Positions 1-6,680 of a stretch of DNA of 19,117 nucleotides are shown piece by piece. This DNA comes from Faecalibacterium sp. Lineage in GTDB: Bacteria; Bacillota; Clostridia; Oscillospirales; Ruminococcaceae. The DNA lies in NCBI GenBank assembly GCA_020025795.1, contig JAHHRK010000022.1, positions 1 through 19,117 on the forward strand, read 5' to 3'. The notes below the pieces were generated by a model that had not been told where the DNA came from, did no database searches, and was given only the letters and a program-made list of their open reading frames with translations. The position numbers and the translations under genes were made by a program. Position 1 is the stretch's first letter, and every line of letters starts with the position of its first letter.

Positions 1-626
1 ATACGATATACCGGCTGGTAGAAGCCTTTGGTGTCAACCAGCCAGTCCAACTTGCAGGAACCTACTTCTACGCAAGCTGAGGCATAATGCTCCAGTAATT
101 TTCCATAAAAGCTGTGGCCCTCCTGTAACTTCTGGATTGCCTGCGTCGGTGTCAAAATTCGCTTTTCACTGCGGGGCACAAGGGTAACCATCGAATTTTC
201 CAAATCCGTTATGTAGGTTTTTCCGTCAACCTCCTGCAATCTGCATACCACTGTACCATGCACCTGATTGTCGCCCACCTGTGTCAAATCAGTCGTAAAA
301 GTGGCACTTACAACGGTATCTCCTGCTTTTTCCAGCGTAAATTCAGCCTCAGTCGGTACTGTAACACCCCAGTCTTCCAGTACTTCTGCTATATCGTCCC
401 GTTCCAGTTCTGCGGCTTTTCCTGCAAACACCGGTCTGTGCACATCGCCGATGCTATATTCCCACGTACCATCCTGGTAGTAATGGCTCAGGAAATCGCC
501 GCTGGAATGGTTCAGATACATAATCATCGTATCATAGTACAGGATATCCGGAAAAGCAGCGCCGGACAATATCATGCTTTTCATTGTCCACACTGGATTT
601 TGCATGGATTTTCTGATAAACGCCAT
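1..626 (-). CDS. Unknown protein, 3' end cut off by the window edge, possible frameshift near its start
   Basis: A minus-strand frame stays open for 208 codons from an ATG at 626 to the left edge, so the C-terminus is missing. I do not recognise the family. The distal part (around TPTQAIQKLQEG, then VEVGSCKLDWLVDTKG) vaguely resembles the extracytoplasmic YycI/YycH-like domains of Firmicutes; this is only an impression. The ATG at 626 has no ribosome binding site and its first residues do not form a signal peptide. A second frame starts at ATG 672 (MNKRVILGSTSQIWQNG...) and stops at 532-534 (TGA). Just there the two frames could join as ...SGYPVL/YYDTMIMYL, so a single-base frameshift in an older, longer gene is possible. 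It may instead be a degraded gene remnant or a sequencing error. Confidence 0.5.
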   Translation of the reverse strand, partial: MAFIRKSMQNPVWTMKSMILSGAAFPDILYYDTMIMYLNHSSGDFLSHYYQDGTWEYSIGDVHRPVFAGKAAELERDDIAEVLEDWGVTVPTEAEFTLEKAGDTVVSATFTTDLTQVGDNQVHGTVVCRLQEVDGKTYITDLENSMVTLVPRSEKRILTPTQAIQKLQEGHSFYGKLLEHYASACVEVGSCKLDWLVDTKGFYQPVYR

Positions 627-727
627 TTTGCCAGATTTGACTTGTTGAGCCGAGTATAACACGTTTATTCATACCGCACAATCATTGCTATTTCGTAGAG
701 AAAACTATTTCATCCGTCGCACATAAC

Positions 728-767
728 AAAACAAGCCATACCGAATCACTTCGGTATGGCTTGTTTT
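728..767 (-). terminator. Hairpin terminator downstream of nagB
   Basis: A perfect 18-bp stem pairs 728-745 with 750-767 around a 4-base loop. It is A-rich on one side and T-rich on the other (AAAACAAG / CTTGTTTT), so it can work in both directions. It lies about 68 bases past the nagB stop codon. A weaker 8-bp inverted repeat (GATGTAAA 786-793 / TTTACATC 816-823) sits between the stop codon and this hairpin. Confidence 0.85.
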
Positions 768-834
768 CTGTATCAATGCTCAGACGATGTAAAACAGTTT
801 CTTTTCAGATCATGATTTACATCAAACGCCCAAA

Positions 835-1563
835 TTAGATCAGAGAAGCTGCGTCCTCGTCAACAATCAGGGTGAAGTCCGGGTGCATCTGCAGGATAGA
901 AGCGGGAACTTCGGGGGTAACAGGGCCGAAGAATGCCTTCTTGATGATTTCAGCCTTGTCCTTGCCGCTTGCCAGCAGCAGCACCTTGCGAGCGTTCATG
1001 ATGGTGCCAACACCCATGGTGTAAGCCTGACGGGGCACATCGTCCTTAGAAGCGAAGAAACGCTTGTTTGCCTCGATGGTCTCCTCGGTCAGATCGACAC
1101 AGTGGGTGCCGATGGGGAAGTGATCAGCAGGCTCGTTGAAGCCGATGTGACCGTCGTGGCCAATGCCCAGCAGCTGCAGGTCAATGCCGCCAACGCTCTT
1201 GATCATCTCATCGTACTCGGTGCAAGCTGCGTCTGCGTCCGGGTTCTCGCCATTGGGAACGTGCACAGCGTCGGGGCGGACGTTCACATGGTTGAACAGA
1301 TTGTCATGCATGAAATACCAGTAGCTCTGGTCGTTGGTGCGGGGCAGGCCGCGGTACTCGTCCAGGTTAACGGTAGTCAGCTCGGAGAAGTCCAGATCGC
1401 CCTTCTTGTACCAGTCCTCGATCAGGCTCTTGTAAGTACCAACGGGGGTACCGCCAGTTGCCAGGCCCAAAACGCAGTCGGGCTTTGCAACGATCTGAGC
1501 TGCGATCACATTTGCTGCCTTGCGGGACAGTTCTGCGTAATCCTTTGCGCGGATGATTCTCAT
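835..1563 (-). CDS. nagB: Glucosamine-6-phosphate deaminase
   Basis: Converts glucosamine-6-phosphate to fructose-6-phosphate plus ammonia in the cytoplasm, feeding amino sugars (GlcNAc, mucin glycans) into glycolysis. The protein has 242 residues, the same length as the Bacillus enzyme. Recognisable blocks are the phosphate-binding LGLATGGTPVGTY (residues 32-44), NLDEY with D68, and the signature LGIGHDGHIGFNEPA (132-146) carrying D137, H139 and E144. These match the catalytic D72, D141, H143 and E148 of the E. coli enzyme with a constant offset of 4. The protein ends at the core without the longer allosteric tail of enterobacterial NagB. The start ATG follows an AGGAGG site. It lies downstream of pfkB across a 139-base gap holding a candidate promoter and palindrome, so it can probably be transcribed alone. 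No nagA is in view. Confidence 0.97.
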   Translation of the reverse strand: MRIIRAKDYAELSRKAANVIAAQIVAKPDCVLGLATGGTPVGTYKSLIEDWYKKGDLDFSELTTVNLDEYRGLPRTNDQSYWYFMHDNLFNHVNVRPDAVHVPNGENPDADAACTEYDEMIKSVGGIDLQLLGIGHDGHIGFNEPADHFPIGTHCVDLTEETIEANKRFFASKDDVPRQAYTMGVGTIMNARKVLLLASGKDKAEIIKKAFFGPVTPEVPASILQMHPDFTLIVDEDAASLI

Positions 1564-1631
1564 AATTGCTTCCTCCTAAGTATTAGGTGTATTCTGATGC
1601 GTCTTTCGGCGCACGGTGTCATACATTTCTT

Positions 1632-1660
1632 ATTTTAGCTTGTTTTCTCGCATTTGTACA
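1632..1660 (-). promoter_or_regulatory. Candidate nagB promoter
   Basis: On the minus strand, TGTACA (1660-1655, 4/6 match to the -35 consensus) is separated by 17 bases from TAAAAT (1637-1632, 5/6 match to -10). This would start transcription about 60 bases before nagB. The -35 hexamer lies inside a 16-bp palindrome. Confidence 0.45.
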
Positions 1661-1665
1661 GATGC
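1650..1665. promoter_or_regulatory. Candidate operator palindrome upstream of nagB
   Basis: GCATTTGTACAGATGC is a 16-bp inverted repeat with one mismatched pair (14 of 16 positions symmetrical). It covers the candidate -35 of nagB, a usual repressor position. It does not clearly match the GntR-type NagR/DasR consensus that I recall, so the cognate regulator is unknown. Confidence 0.35.
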
Positions 1666-1702
1666 AATCCTATCTTTCTGGCTTTTCTGTATACTGTATG
1701 CT

Positions 1703-2599
1703 TCAAAGCAGTGCTAAAATTTCTTCCTTTCGGGCCAATTGTGTCGAACAGGCCGTTGCGCCGCCTGCTGCGCTGCCCAGACGCAGTGCTTCGCAATAGC
1801 TTTTACCATCATGCAGCGCCGCCAAAAATCCAGCTACCATGCTGTCTCCTGCGCCCACGGTATTTACAGGCTTACCTCCAACTGCAGGAGTTCGATGGAT
1901 TTGACCGGTTTCGTCCAGCAAAAGTGCACCTTCTGCTCCCAGGCTGACCAGAACATTCCGTGCGCCGCGGTTTTGCAATTCTCCAGCAGCTGCTGCGATT
2001 GCTTTATCATCCGTCAAAGGATGTCCACACAATGCTGCCAGTTCACTTTTATTGGGCTTGATGAGCAATGGCCGACAGCTTAATGTATCCAAAAGCGCCT
2101 GTCCTGTGGTATCCACCACGCAGGCTACGCCTCGTGCAGCCAAAGGCTCCATCAAACGGCGGTAAATATCCGCCGGCACACCTGCCGGGATACTGCCTGC
2201 CAGTACCAAAACATCACCCTGTTGCAGCGATTCCAGCTTTTGTGCCAGCTGGTCCAGTGCCTGCTGTGAAATTTCCGGTCCTGCACCATTGATTTCCGTT
2301 TCCTGCACACCTTTCAGCTTCACATTGATACGCGTCTGTCCGTTTGACAAGCAAATCATATCCTGCTGCAAACCTTTTTCTGCCAGCATAGCGGTCAACC
2401 ACGCACCTGTCTGCCCTGCGACAAAGCCCAGTGCCACACTGGGCACCTCCAGCTCGTGTAAAATCAAAGATACATTGATTCCCTTTCCGCCGCACTGCAG
2501 CGGCAGGCCCGTTGCTCGGTTGGTTTCCCCTATTTCCAGCGGCGCCGAAAGTTTTAATACATAATCCAGCGCCGGATTCAAGGTAATTGTGTAAATCAC
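1703..2599 (-). CDS. PfkB-family sugar-phosphate kinase, 1-phosphofructokinase/tagatose-6-phosphate kinase type
   Basis: Phosphorylates a phosphosugar with ATP. 1-phosphofructokinase (FruK) is the first guess, with tagatose-6-phosphate kinase (LacC) the alternative, since the two are hard to separate by sequence. The N-terminus YTITLNPALDYVLKL is typical of this branch. The substrate-binding GGKGIN motif is at residues 37-42, and the C-terminal TVGAGDSMVAGF signature has the catalytic base at about D252. I place the start at GTG 2599 (298 residues): the Shine-Dalgarno AGGTGG ends 5 bases before it, whereas the upstream GTG at 2608 lies inside that site. The protein then begins MIYTITLNP, as relatives do. 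No fructose PTS gene is adjacent, so the substrate cannot be fixed from context. It is followed by nagB. Confidence 0.88.
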   Translation of the reverse strand: MIYTITLNPALDYVLKLSAPLEIGETNRATGLPLQCGGKGINVSLILHELEVPSVALGFVAGQTGAWLTAMLAEKGLQQDMICLSNGQTRINVKLKGVQETEINGAGPEISQQALDQLAQKLESLQQGDVLVLAGSIPAGVPADIYRRLMEPLAARGVACVVDTTGQALLDTLSCRPLLIKPNKSELAALCGHPLTDDKAIAAAAGELQNRGARNVLVSLGAEGALLLDETGQIHRTPAVGGKPVNTVGAGDSMVAGFLAALHDGKSYCEALRLGSAAGGATACSTQLARKEEILALL

Positions 2600-2604
2600 A
2601 GCTG

Positions 2605-2610
2605 CCACCT
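2605..2610 (-). promoter_or_regulatory. Ribosome binding site that sets the pfkB-type start
   Basis: AGGTGG lies 5 bases upstream of GTG 2599. The in-frame GTG at 2606-2608 is part of this site and cannot be used together with it. Confidence 0.7.
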
Positions 2611-2628
2611 CATTTCTTTATGCAGTTT

Positions 2629-2636
2629 CCAGTATA
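2629..2636 (-). promoter_or_regulatory. Candidate extended -10 promoter for the pfkB-type kinase
   Basis: The minus strand reads TGTTATACT (2639-2631), a TGn-extended -10 box with TATACT at 2636-2631. The -35 position (TTCCCG) is weak. The box lies directly on the T tract of the iscU terminator, so termination of one unit and initiation of the next share about 10 bases. Confidence 0.5.
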
Positions 2637-2638
2637 AC

Positions 2639-2680
2639 AAAAAATGTCCGCATCGGGAACTGGTAACACCCGATGCGGAC
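2639..2680 (-). terminator. Rho-independent terminator of the iscS-iscU operon
   Basis: A 12-bp perfect GC-rich stem (GTCCGCATCGGG 2646-2657 with CCCGATGCGGAC 2669-2680, 11-base loop) is followed on the minus strand by a run of six T (2644-2639). It lies about 90 bases after the iscU stop codon. Confidence 0.88.
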
Positions 2681-2768
2681 AAAATGGGGGACGCAAACAA
2701 GGAGAGATTGCGTATAGGAGAGATGCATATATGGAGAGATTGCTATATCTCAGGGGGAACGATAATTT

Positions 2769-3221
2769 TTAGTGGCTGCCGCAGCCGTGCTCATCACAGG
2801 CGTGGCAGTCTTCTTCCAGCTTGCCCACAATGGGCTCCGGGTCTACACCATTTTTGCGGTAGTAGTCTGCCAATGCAGCCTTGATTGCCTGTTCCGCCAA
2901 AACGGAGCAGTGAATCTTAACAGGGGGCAAGCCTTCCAGTGCTTCTACGACCGCCTTGTTGGTCAGCTTCAGCGCTTCTTCCACAGTCTTGCCTTTAATC
3001 AAAGTGGTAGCCATGCTGCTGGTTGCGATGGCCGCGCCACAGCCAAACGTCTTGAACTTTACGTCCGTAATGACATTATCTTCAATCTGCAGGCTCATGC
3101 GCATGATGTCGCCGCACTTAGGGTTGCCGACTTCACCTACGCCACTGGGATTTTCCAGTTCGCCTACGTTACGAGGATTCATAAAGTGATCCATCACTTT
3201 TGCACTATACATACCGGCCAT
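2769..3221 (-). CDS. iscU: NifU/IscU-type Fe-S cluster assembly scaffold
   Basis: Scaffold on which IscS-delivered sulfur and iron form [2Fe-2S]/[4Fe-4S] clusters before transfer to apoproteins. All ligand residues of the family are present: C36 with D38 (PKCGD), C61 (FGCGAA), and H104-C105 (KIHCSV). The core matches a normal IscU of about 125-130 residues. After it comes a C-terminal extension ending in a Cys/His cluster, CHACDEHGCGSH (139-150), which is not part of the classical scaffold. The start ATG lies 3 bases after the iscS stop codon and its ribosome binding site (GGTGAGG) is inside the end of iscS, so translation is probably coupled. The symbol is by family; the gene could equally be labelled nifU (N-terminal domain only). 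Confidence 0.95.
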   Translation of the reverse strand: MAGMYSAKVMDHFMNPRNVGELENPSGVGEVGNPKCGDIMRMSLQIEDNVITDVKFKTFGCGAAIATSSMATTLIKGKTVEEALKLTNKAVVEALEGLPPVKIHCSVLAEQAIKAALADYYRKNGVDPEPIVGKLEEDCHACDEHGCGSH

Positions 3222-3224
3222 TTT

Positions 3225-4436
3225 TTATGCCTCACCTTCTCCGCCAAAATCACGGACTTTATTTTCTTTCTGCAGCCACATGCAGCTCATAGCACGGCGC
3301 ATGGGGATGATTTCTTCCAGCACATCGCACAGATGCGCAGCCTGCTCCATGGTGTTCTGTTTGCCGAAGCTGAAACGCATCGAGCAGTGGCCTACCTCCT
3401 CCGGCAGGCCCAGCGACATCAGCACATGGCTGGTATCCAGGCTGTCAGAATTGCAGGCACTTCCGGTAGAAGCGCAGATGTTGTGCATATCCAGATCCAG
3501 CAGAATGGTCTCACCTTCCAGGCCCAAAAAGCTGATATTCGCATTACCGGGCAGACGGTTTTCCCAACTGCCGTTCAATCGGGTTTCGGGGATAGCATCC
3601 AGGATGCGGCGAATGGTGTAATCGCGCAGCTCCTGCTGATGAGCCATCTTTTCCGGCAGCGATGCCACCGCCAACTCCAGTGCCAGTGCCATACCGGCAA
3701 CACCTGCCAAATTCTCCGTACCGGCACGGTGGCGATTTTCCTGTCCGCCGCCATCGATCAGGTTGGGCAGCACTACACCACGGCGGCAGTACAAAGCGCC
3801 TACACCCTTAGGGCCGTTGAACTTATGTCCGCTCAGGGACAGTAGATCCACGCCCAGCTGCTTTACGTCTACCGGAATCGCACCGACGGCCTGCACGGCA
3901 TCGGTATGCATCCAGACGCCCTTTTCCTTGCAAATTGCTGCAATTTCGTGGATGGGCTGAATGGTACCAATCTCGTTGTTGGCCATCATTACAGTTACCA
4001 GCGCAGTGTCCGGGCGGATGGCTGCTGCAACGTCTTCCGGACGAATGAAGCCTTCCTCCGTGGGGAGGATGTACGTTACCTCGAAGCCCTGCTTTTCCAG
4101 TACCTTCATGCTGTTCAGGATTGCATGATGCTCAAAAGCCGTGGTAACCAGATGCTTTTTCCCTTTTCGGGCACCGGCCATTGCTGCGCCCTTTACGGCC
4201 CAGTTATCGGCCTCGCTGCCGCAGGAAGTAAAGTAGATTTCATTGGTTTCTGCATTCAATGCCTTTGCCATACGGCCGCGCGCCGTATCCAGCACTTCTT
4301 TTGCTTCATAGCCCAGGCTGTAATGACCACTGGGGTTTCCGTAGGTATTGGCAAGAATATCTGTCATAAGGGCCACTACCTGGCTGTTGCAGGGAGTTGT
4401 AGCCGCATTATCGAAATAAATTAGTTCGTTCATCAT
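3225..4436 (-). CDS. iscS: Cysteine desulfurase (NifS/IscS class)
   Basis: PLP enzyme that takes sulfur from L-cysteine as a persulfide and hands it to the scaffold. The 403-residue protein shows YFDNAATT at the start, FEHHAI with the cofactor-stacking His (103-104), HTDAVQA with D179/Q182, and SGHKFNGPKG with the Schiff-base Lys K205. The mobile loop STGSACNSDSLDTSH carries the catalytic C328. The C-terminus has a tail (about 380-403, RRAMSCMWLQKENK...) that may touch the scaffold; this is inference. Two ATG codons in a row (4436, 4433) follow GGAGGGG, and either can serve. It is first in the iscS-iscU operon and is divergent from the Rrf2 regulator. Confidence 0.95.
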   Translation of the reverse strand: MMNELIYFDNAATTPCNSQVVALMTDILANTYGNPSGHYSLGYEAKEVLDTARGRMAKALNAETNEIYFTSCGSEADNWAVKGAAMAGARKGKKHLVTTAFEHHAILNSMKVLEKQGFEVTYILPTEEGFIRPEDVAAAIRPDTALVTVMMANNEIGTIQPIHEIAAICKEKGVWMHTDAVQAVGAIPVDVKQLGVDLLSLSGHKFNGPKGVGALYCRRGVVLPNLIDGGGQENRHRAGTENLAGVAGMALALELAVASLPEKMAHQQELRDYTIRRILDAIPETRLNGSWENRLPGNANISFLGLEGETILLDLDMHNICASTGSACNSDSLDTSHVLMSLGLPEEVGHCSMRFSFGKQNTMEQAAHLCDVLEEIIPMRRAMSCMWLQKENKVRDFGGEGEA

Positions 4437-4492
4437 ATCTGTCCCCTCCTCTTGGGGATATCATAGTAACTTAGGGGGATTTGCCCCGCGGC

Positions 4493-4503
4493 ATTATATT
4501 ATA
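4493..4503 (-). promoter_or_regulatory. iscS promoter, two overlapping -10 boxes
   Basis: The minus strand carries two perfect TATAAT hexamers that share one base (4503-4498 and 4498-4493). No good -35 element is present at the right distance: TTGCAA at 4524-4519 is 15 bases from the first box and 20 from the second. A weak -35 over an operator-like repeat fits a regulated promoter. Confidence 0.6.
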
Positions 4504-4520
4504 CCTTTTCACTAGGAATT
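4500..4520. promoter_or_regulatory. Candidate Rrf2 (IscR/CymR-type) operator
   Basis: ATACCT (4501-4506) and AGGAAT (4514-4519) form an inverted repeat with 5 of 6 matching pairs and a 7-base spacer. It covers the space between the -10 and -35 of iscS. Its layout (ATACC, A-rich middle, GGAATT) recalls boxes I remember for the Rrf2 regulator CymR. The divergent neighbour encodes an Rrf2 protein, so autoregulation and iscS control are a natural inference. Confidence 0.4.
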
Positions 4521-4552
4521 GCAATACCCTTTTTGAAAAAAATCTAATTTTT

Positions 4553-4564
4553 CCGAAATTTCGG
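4553..4564. promoter_or_regulatory. Perfect 12-bp palindrome in the iscS/iscR control region
   Basis: CCGAAATTTCGG is a perfect palindrome about midway between the two divergent promoters. It may be a second regulator site. It is too short and lacks the T tract to be a terminator. Confidence 0.35.
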
Positions 4565-4615
4565 CATAAAACCTTTTTGCTTTTATATTTCTACTGGAAA
4601 AGCAAGCGGTTTTTG

Positions 4616-4624
4616 TTATAATAA
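4616..4624 (+). promoter_or_regulatory. Promoter of the Rrf2 regulator gene (extended -10)
   Basis: TGTTATAAT is a full TGn-extended perfect -10 box. The -35 region is poor (ACTGGA/CTGGAA). Transcription would start about 35 bases before the ATG at 4663. Confidence 0.65.
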
Positions 4625-4662
4625 AAGCTACAATAATCCCGCTCTCGAAAGGAGACTTCTGT

Positions 4663-5106
4663 ATGCGCTTTTCGACCAAGAGCCGTTATGCATTGCGCTT
4701 GATGGAAGAACTGGCTCGCCGCGGTCCGGAGACTTGTGTCTCTATTAAGGAAATCAGCGAAAGCCAAGGCATCAGCCTAAAATATTTGGAACAGATCGTA
4801 ACCCCTTTGGCTCGCGCTGGTCTGGTTTCCAGTGAGCGCGGCAGCCACGGCGGTTATCGCCTGACGCGTGCGCCTGAAGACTATACCGCAGGTGATATCA
4901 TTCGTGCCATTGAAGGCCCCACTGTGCCCGTTCCCTGCATGGAGGACGAAACCAATCAGTGTCCCCGGTGCGACAGCTGCTGTACGCTTCGTTTCTGGAA
5001 AGGACTGGACACGGTAATGAACCAGTATCTGGACAGCGTTACGCTGGCTGATTTTATGAAAGACTGCGGCCAATCGGACGTACTGGGCAAATGCCAGAAA
5101 AAATAA
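4663..5106 (+). CDS. iscR: Rrf2-family transcription regulator, IscR-like
   Basis: DNA-binding regulator that probably senses Fe-S cluster or cysteine status and controls the divergent iscS-iscU genes. Of 147 residues, 1-75 form the Rrf2 winged helix (MRFSTKSRYALR at the start, SIKEISESQGISLKYLEQI as helix-turn-helix, GGYRL wing). A cysteine-rich segment follows with C92, C100, C103, C106 and C107. IscR of E. coli uses three cysteines and a histidine in this region; here the pattern CPRCDSCC is denser, so a cluster is likely but its ligands cannot be named. It starts at ATG with AAAGGAG upstream. It is convergent with the MATE gene across a shared terminator. CymR-like function is the alternative. 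Confidence 0.9.
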   Translation: MRFSTKSRYALRLMEELARRGPETCVSIKEISESQGISLKYLEQIVTPLARAGLVSSERGSHGGYRLTRAPEDYTAGDIIRAIEGPTVPVPCMEDETNQCPRCDSCCTLRFWKGLDTVMNQYLDSVTLADFMKDCGQSDVLGKCQKK

Positions 5107-5111
5107 GGCAA

Positions 5112-5147
5112 TAAAAAAGCGACGTGATGGCTCACGTCGCTTTTTTT
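5112..5147. terminator. Bidirectional terminator between iscR and the MATE gene
   Basis: A 10-bp stem (AGCGACGTGA 5118-5127 with TCACGTCGCT 5132-5141, 4-base loop) has an A tract before it and a T tract after it. It can therefore stop transcription from both the plus-strand iscR and the minus-strand MATE gene, whose stop codon is only a few bases away. Confidence 0.93.
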
Positions 5148-5150
5148 ATT

Positions 5151-6560
5151 TTACTTTTCTTCCAATTCGTTGACCACGTTCTTTGCCCAGAAACCGCTGC
5201 GCAGCATAGGAACTGCCGCAAAGAGCTTGATTGCGTCTGCAAACTGCACCGCCGCATAAATTGCCACCATCGGCAGGTCGGTGTAGCGTGCCAGCACAAA
5301 GGAAATCGGCACCGATGCCACCCAGGTAAAGCCACAGTCAAACAGGAAGGTAATGACCGTTTTTCCGCCCGAACGGATGGTGAAATATGCACCATGGATA
5401 TATGCATGGATGGGCAGCGCCGCACCTGCTACCATCAACATCTGGCTTGCCAGGTCACGCACGGCCGGTTCAGTGTTGTACAAATGCGGAATCCAGGGTG
5501 CAGTCACCACCAGCAGACTGCCAATCAGGATATGCATCACCAGGTTGAAGAACATCATCTTATTGTCGGTATCCTTCGCCTGCTCAATATCACCTGCGCC
5601 CAGCTGCTGGCCTACGCGAATCGCAATACCGCCGCCCATGGCAAACATGATAATGGTAAACAGCTGCCAGCAGGTCTGCGTAATGTTGCTGGCGGCTACC
5701 GCCGTCAGACCACGCAGAGAATAGTTCTGGTTGACAAACGTCGTGCCGGCACTCCACAAAATCTCGTTCAAAATCAAAGGCGAACCGGTAATGGCTACCT
5801 TCTTGCACAAATCCAGAGGCACACGCATACTCTTGTACACGCCTGCAAAGAAGGGGAACTTTGCTTCATTTTTGTGGGCATAGACCATCAGGATTGTCAT
5901 TTCCACCCAGCGGGAAATTACCGTAGCCAAAGCTGCGCCTGCTGCACCCATCTGCGGAAAACCGAAGTGACCGAAAATCAACAGATAGTTGCCGGTCAGG
6001 TTTACAATAATGGCCACAACACCCGCAATCATGGCGGTAACCGTGTCACCTGCTTCGCGCAGCGTGCCGGAGTAGACCATGACCATCATAAACGGCGGAA
6101 AGCCCCAAAGCAAAATCTTCAGGTAGTCTACAGCGTTTTCCAGGGTCAGCGCCATCGAAGCCGCATCATTTGCCGTTTCATGCAAAAACAGGCCAATCAG
6201 CTGCGGACCAAATGCTGTCAGTCCTGCGATAAATCCAACTGTGATGACAACACTGGTCACCAGTTTCAGGCGGGTTGCATTGCGCATTCCCTTATAATCG
6301 CCACTGCCATAAAACTGTGCGCCAAAAATTGATACACCACTGTTCATGCCGAACAGGGTCATATTGTAGACAAAAAACAGCTGGTTCACGATGGCAACAC
6401 CACTCATCGGTGCCGTGCCCAGGCTGCCCACCATCAAATTATCCAACAGGTTTACTAAGTTGGTAATGCCCTGCTGCACAATCATGGGGAAAATCAGGAC
6501 GAACAGCCCCTGATAAAAGGACCGGTCGCCTACATAGCGTTTCCAAAATGTACGGTTCAT
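5151..6560 (-). CDS. MATE family multidrug/cation-coupled exporter
   Basis: Polytopic membrane exporter of the MATE (NorM/DinF) group that expels drugs or metabolites in exchange for Na+ or H+. About 12 hydrophobic segments run through 469 residues, the usual length. Typical stretches are the first helix region with FPMIVQQGITNLVNLLDNLMVGSLG, the LREAGDT loop and NYLLIFG in the first half, and the repeated pattern in the second half. I start it at ATG 6560, which follows AAAGGAA. The open frame continues 31 codons upstream to 6653 but those residues are polar, not family-like, and would span the candidate promoter. The substrate cannot be told from sequence. Confidence 0.93.
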   Translation of the reverse strand: MNRTFWKRYVGDRSFYQGLFVLIFPMIVQQGITNLVNLLDNLMVGSLGTAPMSGVAIVNQLFFVYNMTLFGMNSGVSIFGAQFYGSGDYKGMRNATRLKLVTSVVITVGFIAGLTAFGPQLIGLFLHETANDAASMALTLENAVDYLKILLWGFPPFMMVMVYSGTLREAGDTVTAMIAGVVAIIVNLTGNYLLIFGHFGFPQMGAAGAALATVISRWVEMTILMVYAHKNEAKFPFFAGVYKSMRVPLDLCKKVAITGSPLILNEILWSAGTTFVNQNYSLRGLTAVAASNITQTCWQLFTIIMFAMGGGIAIRVGQQLGAGDIEQAKDTDNKMMFFNLVMHILIGSLLVVTAPWIPHLYNTEPAVRDLASQMLMVAGAALPIHAYIHGAYFTIRSGGKTVITFLFDCGFTWVASVPISFVLARYTDLPMVAIYAAVQFADAIKLFAAVPMLRSGFWAKNVVNELEEK

Positions 6561-6600
6561 GCTGATTCCTTTCTCTTTTCGCATTTTCACATGAAATACT

Positions 6601-6629
6601 ATTTTATCGGATTGATTTATTTCGCGCAA
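6601..6629 (-). promoter_or_regulatory. Candidate promoter of the MATE gene
   Basis: TTGCGC (6629-6624, 3/6) is spaced 17 bases from TAAAAT (6606-6601, 5/6), about 40 bases before the ATG. It lies in the 120-base gap after the PAP2 gene. Confidence 0.4.
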
Positions 6630-6680
6630 CCCTTTTCCACAAAACGGATACAACCTTTTTTCTTTTTCTGCTTTTATACC

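Noticed and set aside
883..1638. A 251-codon plus-strand frame opposite nagB.
   Set aside because: nagB is unmistakable on the other strand; this frame is a codon-bias shadow.
2772..3845. A 357-codon plus-strand frame opposite iscU and iscS.
   Set aside because: Shadow frame; the minus strand carries all motifs of both enzymes and good ribosome binding sites.
5124..6332. A 402-codon plus-strand frame opposite the MATE gene.
   Set aside because: Its translation is rich in His, Gln and Cys without hydrophobic or domain patterns, and it begins inside the bidirectional terminator.
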